A DNA stretch of 32,475 bases, from positions 1 through 32,475 of the forward strand of contig JAADDS010000034.1 in the NCBI GenBank assembly GCA_013153845.1, in the 5' to 3' direction. The DNA is from Methanococci archaeon. GTDB lineage: Archaea > AGJL01 > Methanococci > Methanococcales > Methanocaldococcaceae. Below are positions 16,520-24,186 of the stretch, piece after piece. The position numbers and the translations under genes are program-made. The notes below the pieces were generated by a model. The model saw nothing but the letters and a program-made list of their open reading frames with translations. It made no database searches and was not told the DNA's origin. Numbering within the stretch: position 1 is the stretch's first letter; each line of letters opens with the position of its first letter.

Positions 16520-17773
16520 ATGGTTATTTTAGCAATTGGGGGCTATGATCCCACAGGTGGAGCTGGTATCTCTGCAGATATGAAAACAGCCCATACGTTA
16601 AATGTTTACTGCCCAACAATAACAACCTCAATAATTCCACAAAATAACAAAATGGTTTATGAAAAGTTCGATTTATCAGAAAACAATATAAAAAGTCAGT
16701 TTAAAGCGGTCTTTGAGGAGTTTGATATTGAATACGTTAAGACAGGTGTTTTAACAACAACTGCCATCAATGTTTTATTAAAATATATTGACAATTATGG
16801 ATTAAAAGTTATCTGCGATCCAGTTTTAGCATCAACAACAAAATTTCCCTTTGCAGATGAAAAATTGATGACTACCTATATTAAACTCTTCAATAAAAGC
16901 TTTTTGATAACCCCAAATCAACAAGAATATAAAGAAATAATCAACTTTACCAAAAATAACAAATTAAAGTTAAAAGACGATTTAAATATCCTAATTACTG
17001 GCATTGATGACATCTTATTAAAAAACTCAAAAATTATAAAAACATTTAAAGGATTCAGAATTAACAGGGAAGTCCATGGAACTGGATGCGTTTATTCAAC
17101 AGCCATAACCGCGTTTCTTTCCAAAGGTAGAAATTTGGAAGAAGCCATTAAAGAAGCAAAAAAATTTACACTATCCTCAATCATCTACTCAAAAAAATCA
17201 AAACTCGGATATAACAGCAACCCCACATACATCAACAAAGAAACAGTTATTAAAAACCTTAGCTATGCATTATATCTTCTAAAACATATGAATTTCAACT
17301 TAATCCCAGAAGTAGGTAGTAATATTGCTGAATCTCTTCCAATTCCAAAAGATTTTAAAGATGTTGCTGCACTAACTGGAAGAATAATAAAAAATAAACT
17401 TGGAGGTTTTTATATCGTTGGAGGTGTAGAGTTTGGAGCTTCTGAGCATATTGCAAAGATAATTTTATCTGCAAGTAGATTCAACCCAGAAATAAGATCT
17501 TGTATGAACATAAAATATGATGAGGAGTTAATAAAAATATTACAAGATAAATTTACCATATCTTCATTTGACCGAAAAGATGAACCGCCAGATGTTTCAA
17601 CTATGGAATGGGGAACAACACTTGCCTGTGAAAAGTTTGGAGGAGTTCCAGACCTTATTTATGATAAAGGAGGAGAAGGAAAAGAGCCGATGATTAGAGT
17701 TTTAGGTAGAGATGCAGTTGAAGTTATTAAAAAAGTTGAAGTTATTCAAAAGATCTATGATTCTTTAAGATAA
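16520..17773 (+). CDS. thiDN: Bifunctional HMP/HMP-P kinase and thiamine-phosphate synthase (ThiD-ThiN)
   Basis: The N-terminal domain (about 1-240) is a ribokinase-fold ThiD: GGYDPTGGAGISADMKTAHT (about 7-26), VCDPVL-like VICDPVLAST, LITPNQQEY, and GTGCVYSTAITAFLS with the family GTGC anion hole. The C-terminal domain (about 245-417) is ThiN, with FGASEHIAKIIL, DRKDEPPDVSTMEWGT and GKEPMIRVLG. In archaea lacking ThiE, ThiN joins HMP-PP to the thiazole phosphate, so the protein covers phosphorylation and coupling. The ATG follows CTGGTGATTT. Length is normal for the fusion. Regulation is not evident; I see no THI-box riboswitch in the 41-base gap. Confidence 0.92.
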   Translation: MVILAIGGYDPTGGAGISADMKTAHTLNVYCPTITTSIIPQNNKMVYEKFDLSENNIKSQFKAVFEEFDIEYVKTGVLTTTAINVLLKYIDNYGLKVICDPVLASTTKFPFADEKLMTTYIKLFNKSFLITPNQQEYKEIINFTKNNKLKLKDDLNILITGIDDILLKNSKIIKTFKGFRINREVHGTGCVYSTAITAFLSKGRNLEEAIKEAKKFTLSSIIYSKKSKLGYNSNPTYINKETVIKNLSYALYLLKHMNFNLIPEVGSNIAESLPIPKDFKDVAALTGRIIKNKLGGFYIVGGVEFGASEHIAKIILSASRFNPEIRSCMNIKYDEELIKILQDKFTISSFDRKDEPPDVSTMEWGTTLACEKFGGVPDLIYDKGGEGKEPMIRVLGRDAVEVIKKVEVIQKIYDSLR

Positions 17774-17879
17774 CACTTAAAAAACGTTAATTAAAAAATT
17801 TATGGGTTAATTGATTTAAACGTGCTGATTTTAACATTATAACTTATCACAGTCATTATTCGAAATTACAAAAATAAAA

Positions 17880-17956
17880 TGGTGGACTGGGCGGGATTTG
17901 AACCCGCGGCCTCCGCACAGCCAATGCGGCGCTCTCCCATGCTGAGCTACCAGCCC
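17880..17956 (-). tRNA. tRNA-Ala (anticodon GGC)
   Basis: The minus strand folds as a complete cloverleaf. Acceptor stem GGGCTGG/CCAGTCC contains the G3-U70 pair that identifies alanine tRNA. D stem is GCTC/GAGC, anticodon stem CCGCA/TGCGG with loop TTGGCTG (anticodon GGC), and T stem GCGGG/CCCGC with loop TTCAAAT. The discriminator is A and CCA is encoded. There is no intron. Position 37 is U, not the usual purine. A TATA-like TTTATATA lies about 35-40 bases upstream (near 17990-17997 on the plus strand), and a T-rich stretch follows the CCA. It stands alone between thiDN and argS, on the opposite strand to both. Confidence 0.97.
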
Positions 17957-18146
17957 ATAAAATTACAGTTGTTAATATTAATCCCTAATATATAAAATTT
18001 TCTATTTTCAGAGACATATTTAAATTTGTAGATTAAGATGAAGGTATTTAAAGAAATCCTGCAATTTTTAAAATAAAGTAAACAACATAAAAATAAAATA
18101 AAAATAAAAAGTAAAAAATTAAAAGAATAAAACAGAAGGGGAAAAA

Positions 18147-19847
18147 ATGGACGTTAAAGAGAAGATAATCAAAGCATTGGAAGATACAATTAAAGAATAC
18201 GTTGGAGAAGAGATAAGTATAAAATTAGAAAAACCTCCAAATACAGAGTTAGGAGATTACTCGGTAAATATTTGCTTCAAATTAGCAAAACTGCTGAAAA
18301 AAAGCCCGAAGATGATCGCAGAAGATATTGTTAAGAAACTAAAAGAAAAAAATATAGAAGGAATTAAAGAAATTAAAGCGATTAATGGTTATATAAACTT
18401 TTATATAGACAGCAATGCTTTTGCTAAATACCTAACTGAAAAAATTTGCGAAGAAAAAAGCAACTATGGAAGAGGGTATAAAAAAAGCGTGAAAATTATA
18501 TTAGAGCATACATCAGCAAATCCTAACGGTCCTTTACACATTGGACATTTGAGAAATGCGATTATTGGAGATTGCTTAAAAAGAATTTTAGAATTTTATG
18601 GTTATGATGTTGAAACCCACTACTACGTAAATGATATGGGAAGACAGATGGCATTAGTTGTTTATGGAATTGAATTATTCGGCTTAGACAAAAACAAAAA
18701 GAAAGATCATGCGATAGCTGAAACATATATTAAAGTAAACAAATACTTAGAAGAAAACCCAGAAGATGAAGAAAAGATTTTAGAATTAATGAGAAAATAT
18801 GAAGATGCATTAGAAAAAAACGAAGACAACGAAATAACTAAAAAATTTGAGTTTGCTGTTAATTACGCCTTAGATGGGATAAAAGAAACATTAAATAATC
18901 TAAAAATTAAGCATGATACCTTTGTTTGGGAAAGCTCCTATGTAAGAAATGGATTAGTTAAAGAAGTTATAAAAAAATTAATGGAGACAGGAAAGATAAT
19001 CAAAGAAGAAACCTATATGCTTGATCTCTCTGATTTTGGCATTGAAAAGAAGATGGTTTTAGCGAGAGCCAATGGAACAAGCTTGTATTCAACAAGAGAT
19101 ATTGCCTACCATTTAGACAAATTATCTAAATGTGATATAGGAATAGATGTCTTAGGAGCAGATCATAAATTAACCGCTGAAATGGTTAAAGCCGCCTTAA
19201 AATTGCTCGGAAGTAAAGTGCCAGAAATAATATTTTATGAATTTATCTCCCTTCCAGAGGGCTCAATGAGCACAAGAAGAGGAAGATTCATAAGTGCTGA
19301 TGAGTTGTTGGAGGAAGCGATAAAAAGAGCCAAAGAAGAGTGTAATAAGAGAGGCGTTGAAGAAGAAATTGCCTACGATATTGGTTTAGGGGCTGTAAGA
19401 TACAATATAGCAAGAATCTCCCCAGAAAAACCAATGATATTTAAATGGGAAGAGGCATTGGATTTTGAAAAAGTTGGATGTCCGTTTATACAGTATGCTC
19501 ATGCAAGATGTTGCAGTATCCTAAAAGAAGCAGAAAATAAAGGAATTGAAAATGAAGCGATATTTAATTATGAATTAACAAAGGAAGAAAAAGAGTTAAT
19601 TAAAAAATTAGATGAATTTAAAGACATAATTAGAGAAAGTGCTGAAAATAGGAAAGTGCACATATTGGCTAACTACTTATTAGAGCTTGCTAAGATATTT
19701 AATAGATTCTACGCAAACTGTCCAATTCTATTGGAAAAAGTTAATGACGATGTTAAAAAATCAAGATTAAAGATAGTTAAAAGCACTAAAATAGTTTTAG
19801 AGATTGGCTTGGGATTGTTGGGAATAAATTGTCCAGGAAGGATGTAA
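18147..19847 (+). CDS. argS: Arginyl-tRNA synthetase
   Basis: The 566-residue class I synthetase starts with the ArgRS-specific N-terminal domain (about 1-110). The HIGH motif follows inside EHTSANPNGPLHIGHLRNA (HIGH at 131-134). The KMSKS counterpart is MSTRRG, lacking the usual second lysine, as is common in ArgRS. The alpha-helical anticodon-binding domain (about 440-566) ends with LLGINCPGRM. It charges tRNA-Arg. The ATG follows AGAAGGGG. Its upstream neighbour, on the other strand, is the tRNA-Ala gene. Confidence 0.96.
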   Translation: MDVKEKIIKALEDTIKEYVGEEISIKLEKPPNTELGDYSVNICFKLAKLLKKSPKMIAEDIVKKLKEKNIEGIKEIKAINGYINFYIDSNAFAKYLTEKICEEKSNYGRGYKKSVKIILEHTSANPNGPLHIGHLRNAIIGDCLKRILEFYGYDVETHYYVNDMGRQMALVVYGIELFGLDKNKKKDHAIAETYIKVNKYLEENPEDEEKILELMRKYEDALEKNEDNEITKKFEFAVNYALDGIKETLNNLKIKHDTFVWESSYVRNGLVKEVIKKLMETGKIIKEETYMLDLSDFGIEKKMVLARANGTSLYSTRDIAYHLDKLSKCDIGIDVLGADHKLTAEMVKAALKLLGSKVPEIIFYEFISLPEGSMSTRRGRFISADELLEEAIKRAKEECNKRGVEEEIAYDIGLGAVRYNIARISPEKPMIFKWEEALDFEKVGCPFIQYAHARCCSILKEAENKGIENEAIFNYELTKEEKELIKKLDEFKDIIRESAENRKVHILANYLLELAKIFNRFYANCPILLEKVNDDVKKSRLKIVKSTKIVLEIGLGLLGINCPGRM

Positions 19848-19865
19848 ATTTTTATAAATTATGTA

Positions 19866-19877
19866 TTATGATCATAA
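19866..19877. promoter_or_regulatory. 12-base perfect palindrome upstream of trpG
   Basis: TTATGATCATAA is a perfect palindrome between the argS stop and the trpG start, about 110 bases before the trpG ATG. It might be an operator for the trpG transcription unit. It does not match the TGTACA box known for TrpY in Methanothermobacter. Confidence 0.25.
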
Positions 19878-19986
19878 CGACCACATATATTAAATCATAA
19901 TATTAAATTAAGTTATTATAAATTTTTAATTTTTTAAGTTCAGAATTAAATTTTTAAACCTATAACTCTCAATCTGGTGTGAAACC

Positions 19987-20571
19987 ATGAAGGTTTTAGT
20001 TATCGATAATATTGACTCGTTTGTTTGGAATTTAGTTCAGTATGTAGGAACTTTAGGATATAAAGTTAAGTTAGTAGATAACAAAATCACATTAGAAGAA
20101 ATAAAAAAGATAAATCCAGATAGAATAATCATAAGTCCCGGGCCAAAAACCCCAAAGGAGGCAGGAAATTGCATAAAGATTATTCAGGAGATAGATATTC
20201 CTATATTGGGTGTTTGTTTAGGTCATCAGTGTATTGTCGAGGCATTTGGTGGAGAGGTTGGAAGAGCAGAGAAGGTTATGCATGGAAAAGCAAGTTTAAT
20301 TGAACATGATGGTAAGGGGATCTTTAAGGATCTTCCAAATCAATTTTATGGTGGGAGGTATCATTCTTTAATAGCTAAAGACGTTCCAAAAGAACTTAAA
20401 ATAACTGCTAAGAGTTTAGACGATAATTATATTATGGGGGTTAGACATAAAAAACTACCAATTGAAGGAGTGCAATTCCATCCGGAGAGTATCTTAACGG
20501 AATCAGATACCTTAAAATTTCCACATTTGGGCTTAAAACTAATTAAAAATTTTATTGAGAGTGAATACTAA
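19987..20571 (+). CDS. trpG: Anthranilate synthase component II (glutamine amidotransferase)
   Basis: The 194-residue class I glutaminase has the catalytic triad in GVCLGHQCI (Cys77) and VQFHPESI (His165, Glu167), and the family IDNIDSFVWNLVQY and IISPGPKTPKEAG motifs at the N-terminus. It supplies ammonia to the TrpE subunit for anthranilate synthesis. PabA, the p-aminobenzoate counterpart, is nearly identical in sequence; I prefer TrpG because trpD is only a few kilobases away and this order (argS then trpG) is as I recall in M. jannaschii. The start follows CTGGTGTGAAACC. Confidence 0.88.
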   Translation: MKVLVIDNIDSFVWNLVQYVGTLGYKVKLVDNKITLEEIKKINPDRIIISPGPKTPKEAGNCIKIIQEIDIPILGVCLGHQCIVEAFGGEVGRAEKVMHGKASLIEHDGKGIFKDLPNQFYGGRYHSLIAKDVPKELKITAKSLDDNYIMGVRHKKLPIEGVQFHPESILTESDTLKFPHLGLKLIKNFIESEY

Positions 20572-20615
20572 TTTCCAAACTTAATAAAATCTTAAAAAGA
20601 GATTAAGTGAAAAAT

Positions 20616-21095
20616 ATGGATGTTTATGAAACTCTGTATCAATTTTGTTTAGAATATGAAGTATTGTTAGATGATAAGAAAGTCCCATTATGGAAATTAA
20701 AAAAGGAAGATTTAGATAAAGTTGATTTAGATCTACCTTGGAATTCTATTAGGGATTTAGCGATCTATTTATATGAACTAAAAAAGAAACAACAAAATTC
20801 TAAAGAGCTTGTTAAGTGCGATATAGTTGAAATTTTAGTTGGAATTTCTTTATTAAAGCCAGAAGAGGACTATATGAGATATGTTCATGAAGATACCTGC
20901 TTAGGATATTTAAGCGAATTAATAACTGCAAGAATTAACTGTATTGCAAAATATTATTACATGATGAAAAAGCCCCACAATACTGATATATTTGACGAAA
21001 TAATTTTAAAATTCCCACAAAAAAAAGATTTAAGGGCATCAAACATAAACGACCTAAGGTTGATCATCGATAGAATTAGAAATTACTTCAAGTAA
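20616..21095 (+). CDS. Uncharacterised protein, helical
   Basis: I do not recognise this 159-residue protein. It is mostly predicted helix, with a leucine/lysine-rich N-terminal half (PLWKLKKEDLDKVDLDLPWN), a middle segment CDIVEILVGISLLKPEEDYM and a C-terminal FPQKKDLRASNINDLRLIID. There are no membrane segments and only scattered cysteines (no metal motif). The ATG at 20616 follows AAGTG, a weak ribosome site, 44 bases after trpG, so cotranscription is likely. The pattern suggests a DNA- or RNA-associated helical protein, but that is only impression. Confidence 0.65.
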   Translation: MDVYETLYQFCLEYEVLLDDKKVPLWKLKKEDLDKVDLDLPWNSIRDLAIYLYELKKKQQNSKELVKCDIVEILVGISLLKPEEDYMRYVHEDTCLGYLSELITARINCIAKYYYMMKKPHNTDIFDEIILKFPQKKDLRASNINDLRLIIDRIRNYFK

Positions 21096-21190
21096 TCAAA
21101 ATAAATGCCATTATTAATTACTTAAATTTAATCAATAATTTAATTAATATTCAGCTAATACCTATTAAAAATCAGATTTTTGGGGATAAA

Positions 21191-21367
21191 ATGAAAAAAA
21201 TCAGCATATTAAAACATTGCGTTGGTTGTGGAACGTGTGTGGTATTTTGTCCTAAAAAAGCAATAAAAACATATGGAGTTGCAATAATAAACAAAGAAAA
21301 ATGCACAACTTGTGGTATTTGTATAAAATACTGCCCAATTGACGCAATAAAAATAGACACAACTTAA
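21191..21367 (+). CDS. Small 2[4Fe-4S] ferredoxin (58 residues)
   Basis: An ATG eight bases into a GGGGATAAA ribosome site opens a frame of 58 codons. It contains two complete bacterial-type clusters: CVGCGTCVVFCP (residues 10-21) and CTTCGICIKYCP (38-49). Such small ferredoxins carry low-potential electrons between oxidoreductases in methanogens. It sits alone between the unknown 159-residue gene and purO, so its partner is not indicated. Each half shows the CxxCxxCxxxCP repeat of an ancestral duplication. Confidence 0.93.
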   Translation: MKKISILKHCVGCGTCVVFCPKKAIKTYGVAIINKEKCTTCGICIKYCPIDAIKIDTT

Positions 21368-21400
21368 TTACTTCCTAAAATAAAAAAAGAGGTGAATTTA

Positions 21401-22012
21401 ATGTATATTGGAAGATTTTTGGTAGTTGGAAAAACAAGGGAAGGAAAAGTTTTTGGGGCATATCGGGTCTCAAGCAGAAGTTTTCCAAATCGAGAAGCGA
21501 AAAAATTAAATGAAAATACAATTGCAATACTCCCAAAGAACTTAAATGAAATGTTTAAAAACCCATATATTACCTATAACTGCATAAAAGTTGTAGATAA
21601 AACAGTTGTCGTTTCTAACGGAACACATACTGATTTTATCGCTGAAAAACTACATTTTGGGAAGAGGGATGCTCTAACTTATGTATTGGCAGTTATGGAT
21701 TATGAAAAAGATGAGTATAATACTCCAAGAATCGGAGCAGTTTTGGATGAAGAGGAATGTTATTTAGGATACGTCTCTTGTGAAGATATTCGTGTAAAAA
21801 GAATAAATTTAAAAAACGGAAAGGGATATTATTTAGGTGTTTATAACGCATGTAGTATAGATGAAAGCCAGGAAATTGAAATTGAAGGAGAAACTGCCGA
21901 AGAGATAGCAAATTACATACTAAATTATAAGGAATTCGAATATCCAGTAGCATGTGCAGTTGCAGTTATTGAAGGAGAAAACATCTCTTTGGCTATAAAA
22001 AACAGGAATTAG
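21401..22012 (+). CDS. purO: IMP cyclohydrolase (archaeal PurO)
   Basis: The 203-residue product starts MYIGRFLVVGKTREGKVFGA, with YRVSSRSFPNREAKK near 21-35, and contains SNGTHTDFI and the VLDEEECYLGYVS segment. This is the archaeal enzyme that closes the purine ring (FAICAR to IMP), structurally unrelated to bacterial PurH. The ATG at 21401 follows AGAGGTGAA; the GTG at 21392 is part of the ribosome site. It converges with cofE, 47 bases between stops. It is one of three purine genes in the window but is not linked to purC and purS. Confidence 0.93.
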   Translation: MYIGRFLVVGKTREGKVFGAYRVSSRSFPNREAKKLNENTIAILPKNLNEMFKNPYITYNCIKVVDKTVVVSNGTHTDFIAEKLHFGKRDALTYVLAVMDYEKDEYNTPRIGAVLDEEECYLGYVSCEDIRVKRINLKNGKGYYLGVYNACSIDESQEIEIEGETAEEIANYILNYKEFEYPVACAVAVIEGENISLAIKNRN

Positions 22013-22059
22013 AAATTATAATTAGTAAATAATCATGAAATTGGATAAACTATCTAAAA

Positions 22060-22818
22060 CTATCTAAAAATGTCCTCCTCCTTTGGTCTAATTAGATCTT
22101 TCCCTTTTCCTTGTCCAAAAGGAACTCCTGAACCTCTAATTATCACAACTGGAATTCCTTCATCTGCCTCCCCCATTACAACATTTGCCATACTTGCCAA
22201 TTCATCTGCTATTGCAACCTCTGTTGTTTTTAAGTCCCTGCCAAATAGGTCTTTCTCCCCCTTTCTATCCCACAAAGCAATGATTCCGCTAACACCTATT
22301 GCGATTCCAACAGCCCCCTTTCTAAATGGCCTACCGACACTATCTGATATTATTACCCCAACTTTCTTTCCAGTTAGTTTTTCAATTTCTTTTCTAATTT
22401 TTTCAGCACTTTTATCTGGATCTCTTGGTAGAACTTTTATACCACCACCAACATTGCTCTCATCCACACCACTGTTAGCACATACAAAGCCATGTTTTGT
22501 TTCAGTTATGATAAAGTTCTTTCCAACTTTAACGATCTCCTTTGCTTCGTCTAAGATAATCTGCATAACCTTTGGATCTTTTCCCGTCTTTTTAGCCAAT
22601 TCAATGGCCTTCTGCGATGGAATAATCTTATCCCTATCTACAACCCCTCCCTCTAATTTTGAGACCAATGTCTCTGCAATAACAACCACATCTCCGTCTT
22701 TAATTGGATACTGGGCAATTAATTCAGATAAGTTTATCTTTTCATTACCTTTAAAGATTGGGAGTTCTAATCCAATAACTTCAACCTTTTTCTTTTCTTT
22801 TATGCTGATCGATGACAA
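22060..22818 (-). CDS. cofE: Coenzyme F420:L-glutamate ligase
   Basis: The product has the CofE sequence pattern: VIAETLVSKLEGGVV, NFIITETKHGFVCANSGVDESNVGGG (metal and GTP site region), VGVIISDSVGRPFRKGAVGIAIG, and IPVVIIRGSGVPFGQGKGKDLIRP at the C-terminus. It adds gamma-linked glutamates to F420-0, the deazaflavin cofactor of methanogens. Start choice: GGTGAT ends at 22823, so the ATG at 22822-22824 overlaps it. The TTG at 22816-22818, four bases after the site, fits the spacing of neighbouring genes better and gives 252 residues. An ATG start would add two residues. It is transcribed away from the NikR-like gene. Confidence 0.93.
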   Translation of the reverse strand: MSSISIKEKKKVEVIGLELPIFKGNEKINLSELIAQYPIKDGDVVVIAETLVSKLEGGVVDRDKIIPSQKAIELAKKTGKDPKVMQIILDEAKEIVKVGKNFIITETKHGFVCANSGVDESNVGGGIKVLPRDPDKSAEKIRKEIEKLTGKKVGVIISDSVGRPFRKGAVGIAIGVSGIIALWDRKGEKDLFGRDLKTTEVAIADELASMANVVMGEADEGIPVVIIRGSGVPFGQGKGKDLIRPKEEDIFR

Positions 22819-23139
22819 TTTCATCACCTAAAACTTTTTTTTACTTTTGATATTTTTTAGACGATTTTAATTTTATCTTTTATTTTTTGTAAAAATATCT
22901 TCTAACTTTTAAACGTTTTATTCAATTGTTATTAACAATATTTACAAATATATTGTAATATATGCAATTATAGATATAAGGGCTATCTTGAAAAAATTAG
23001 AAAAATTTATTTATTATGTTGAAGAAAGTAAACTTTTAAAATCCAGAAAATTTTAATAATCTGTAAAAATTGTGTAATAATGATGATTAAATTGTTCTTA
23101 ATAATTTGATATTTTTGTTATTTTAGGATCGGTGGGAAG
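22819..23139. promoter_or_regulatory. Divergent cofE / NikR-like intergenic region
   Basis: No gene is seen in these 321 bases. Two near-palindromes lie side by side: ATTGTT-ATT-AACAAT (22925-22939) and TACAA-ATATA-TTGTA (22943-22957), with centres 18 bases apart, about two turns of the helix. AT boxes suitable for both directions surround them. A pair of phased inverted repeats ahead of a ribbon-helix-helix regulator suggests autoregulation, because NikR-type dimers bind palindromic operators. Confidence 0.4.
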
Positions 23140-23547
23140 ATGGTTAATGTTGAAAGAATAAGTATATCTTTTCCAAAATTTTTATTAAAAGAGATCGATG
23201 AGGTCGTTAATAAAAAAGGATACTCAAGCAGAAGTGAACTTATTAGAGATGCAGTTAGGAAACATATTCTCGAAAACAATCCATTAAATAAGAACGAAAA
23301 AGTTAGTGGAATTATAATTGTTGTTTACGATCCAACAAAAGAGGCCTTAGAAAAAATGAGTAAACTTTATTTTGAATACAACCATATTGTAAAATCCCTA
23401 AATCAGGCCTACGTAACAACATCATGCGGAAAAAACGCAAAAGTTGAGATTTTTGTAGTAGAAGGCCACTCTTCAGATATTTCAAACTTTTATGAAGAGA
23501 TAGAAAAAATAAATGGGAAAATATACGATAAAGTCATTATCTTTTAA
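23140..23547 (+). CDS. NikR-like regulator lacking the canonical nickel ligands
   Basis: The 135-residue protein has the NikR layout. An N-terminal ribbon-helix-helix (RISISFPKFLLKEIDEVVNK, then GYSSRSELIRDAVRKHI, residues 6-43) is followed by an ACT-like domain beginning SGIIIVVYDPTK (56-67) and KVEIFVVEGHSSDISNF near 101-117. The high-affinity nickel site of NikR (His87, His89, Cys95 in the E. coli protein) should fall near residues 92-101, but the sequence there is VTTSCGKNAK, with no histidine and only one cysteine, shifted. His82 might correspond to E. coli His76. So it may sense another metal or ligand, or none. The start follows CGGTGGGAAG. The next genes are a ferredoxin and hcp on the same strand. 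Confidence 0.75.
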   Translation: MVNVERISISFPKFLLKEIDEVVNKKGYSSRSELIRDAVRKHILENNPLNKNEKVSGIIIVVYDPTKEALEKMSKLYFEYNHIVKSLNQAYVTTSCGKNAKVEIFVVEGHSSDISNFYEEIEKINGKIYDKVIIF

Positions 23548-23672
23548 AAATTCAAATTTAAAAAATTTTAAATAATGGGTTATAAATAAAATTGTTCTAA
23601 TAAATAATCTAAATAAAAAATAAAAATAAATAGCTTAAAAATAAACAAAAGTTTCGTAATTAGGGGGATAAA

Positions 23673-23939
23673 ATGCTCTCAAAACTTTTAAAATTTATTA
23701 AAGGAGAAAAAGATAAGCCGTTAGATAAAAATGTCGAAGAAACTTGGGGGCCTACAATAGATTATGACCGATGCAAAAACTGTGCAAGTTGCTACAATTT
23801 TTGCAAGTATGATGTTTATGCAATAGAAAACGGAAGAGTTGTTGTAAAAAATAAATCAAACTGCATTGAAGGATGCTCTCTATGCTTAGATGTATGCAGA
23901 TATGGGGCATTATCATTTCCAGATCAAAATAAAACCTAA
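23673..23939 (+). CDS. 2[4Fe-4S] ferredoxin-like protein
   Basis: The 88-residue protein has a basic N-terminal extension (MLSKLLKFIKGEKDKPLDKN) and two cluster motifs: CKNCASCYNFC (about 35-45) and CIEGCSLCLDVC (about 65-76). The second motif has an extra residue between its first and second cysteines (C-x3-C-x2-C-x3-C), and neither ends in the usual Cys-Pro. It is probably an electron carrier. The ATG follows TTAGGGGGAT. It lies 125 bases after the NikR-like gene and 247 bases before hcp, so it could be a partner to Hcp; that is positional inference. Confidence 0.85.
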   Translation: MLSKLLKFIKGEKDKPLDKNVEETWGPTIDYDRCKNCASCYNFCKYDVYAIENGRVVVKNKSNCIEGCSLCLDVCRYGALSFPDQNKT

Positions 23940-24186
23940 CTAAATAATAAAACTAATAATAAAACAAGAAAAATTAAAAAATTGAATAAATAATAAATAA
24001 AAATAAAATTAAAAATTAGTATTACACATATTAAAATTTTCATAAAAATTATATCAACAACATACAAATGTGGGGCAAATTTTGATCGCATCCAAAATCC
24101 AGAGATCTCAAAAACCTATATATACTTCAAAAAATAAATCAAGTAAATGTTAAAATGTCAAAAATAAAAAAATCAAGGGTGAAATA

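Noticed and set aside
22070-22831. 253-codon plus-strand frame opposite cofE
   Set aside because: It is the antisense shadow of cofE: low-complexity Ser/Pro/Phe-rich product, no ribosome site, and the minus strand encodes a clear CofE.
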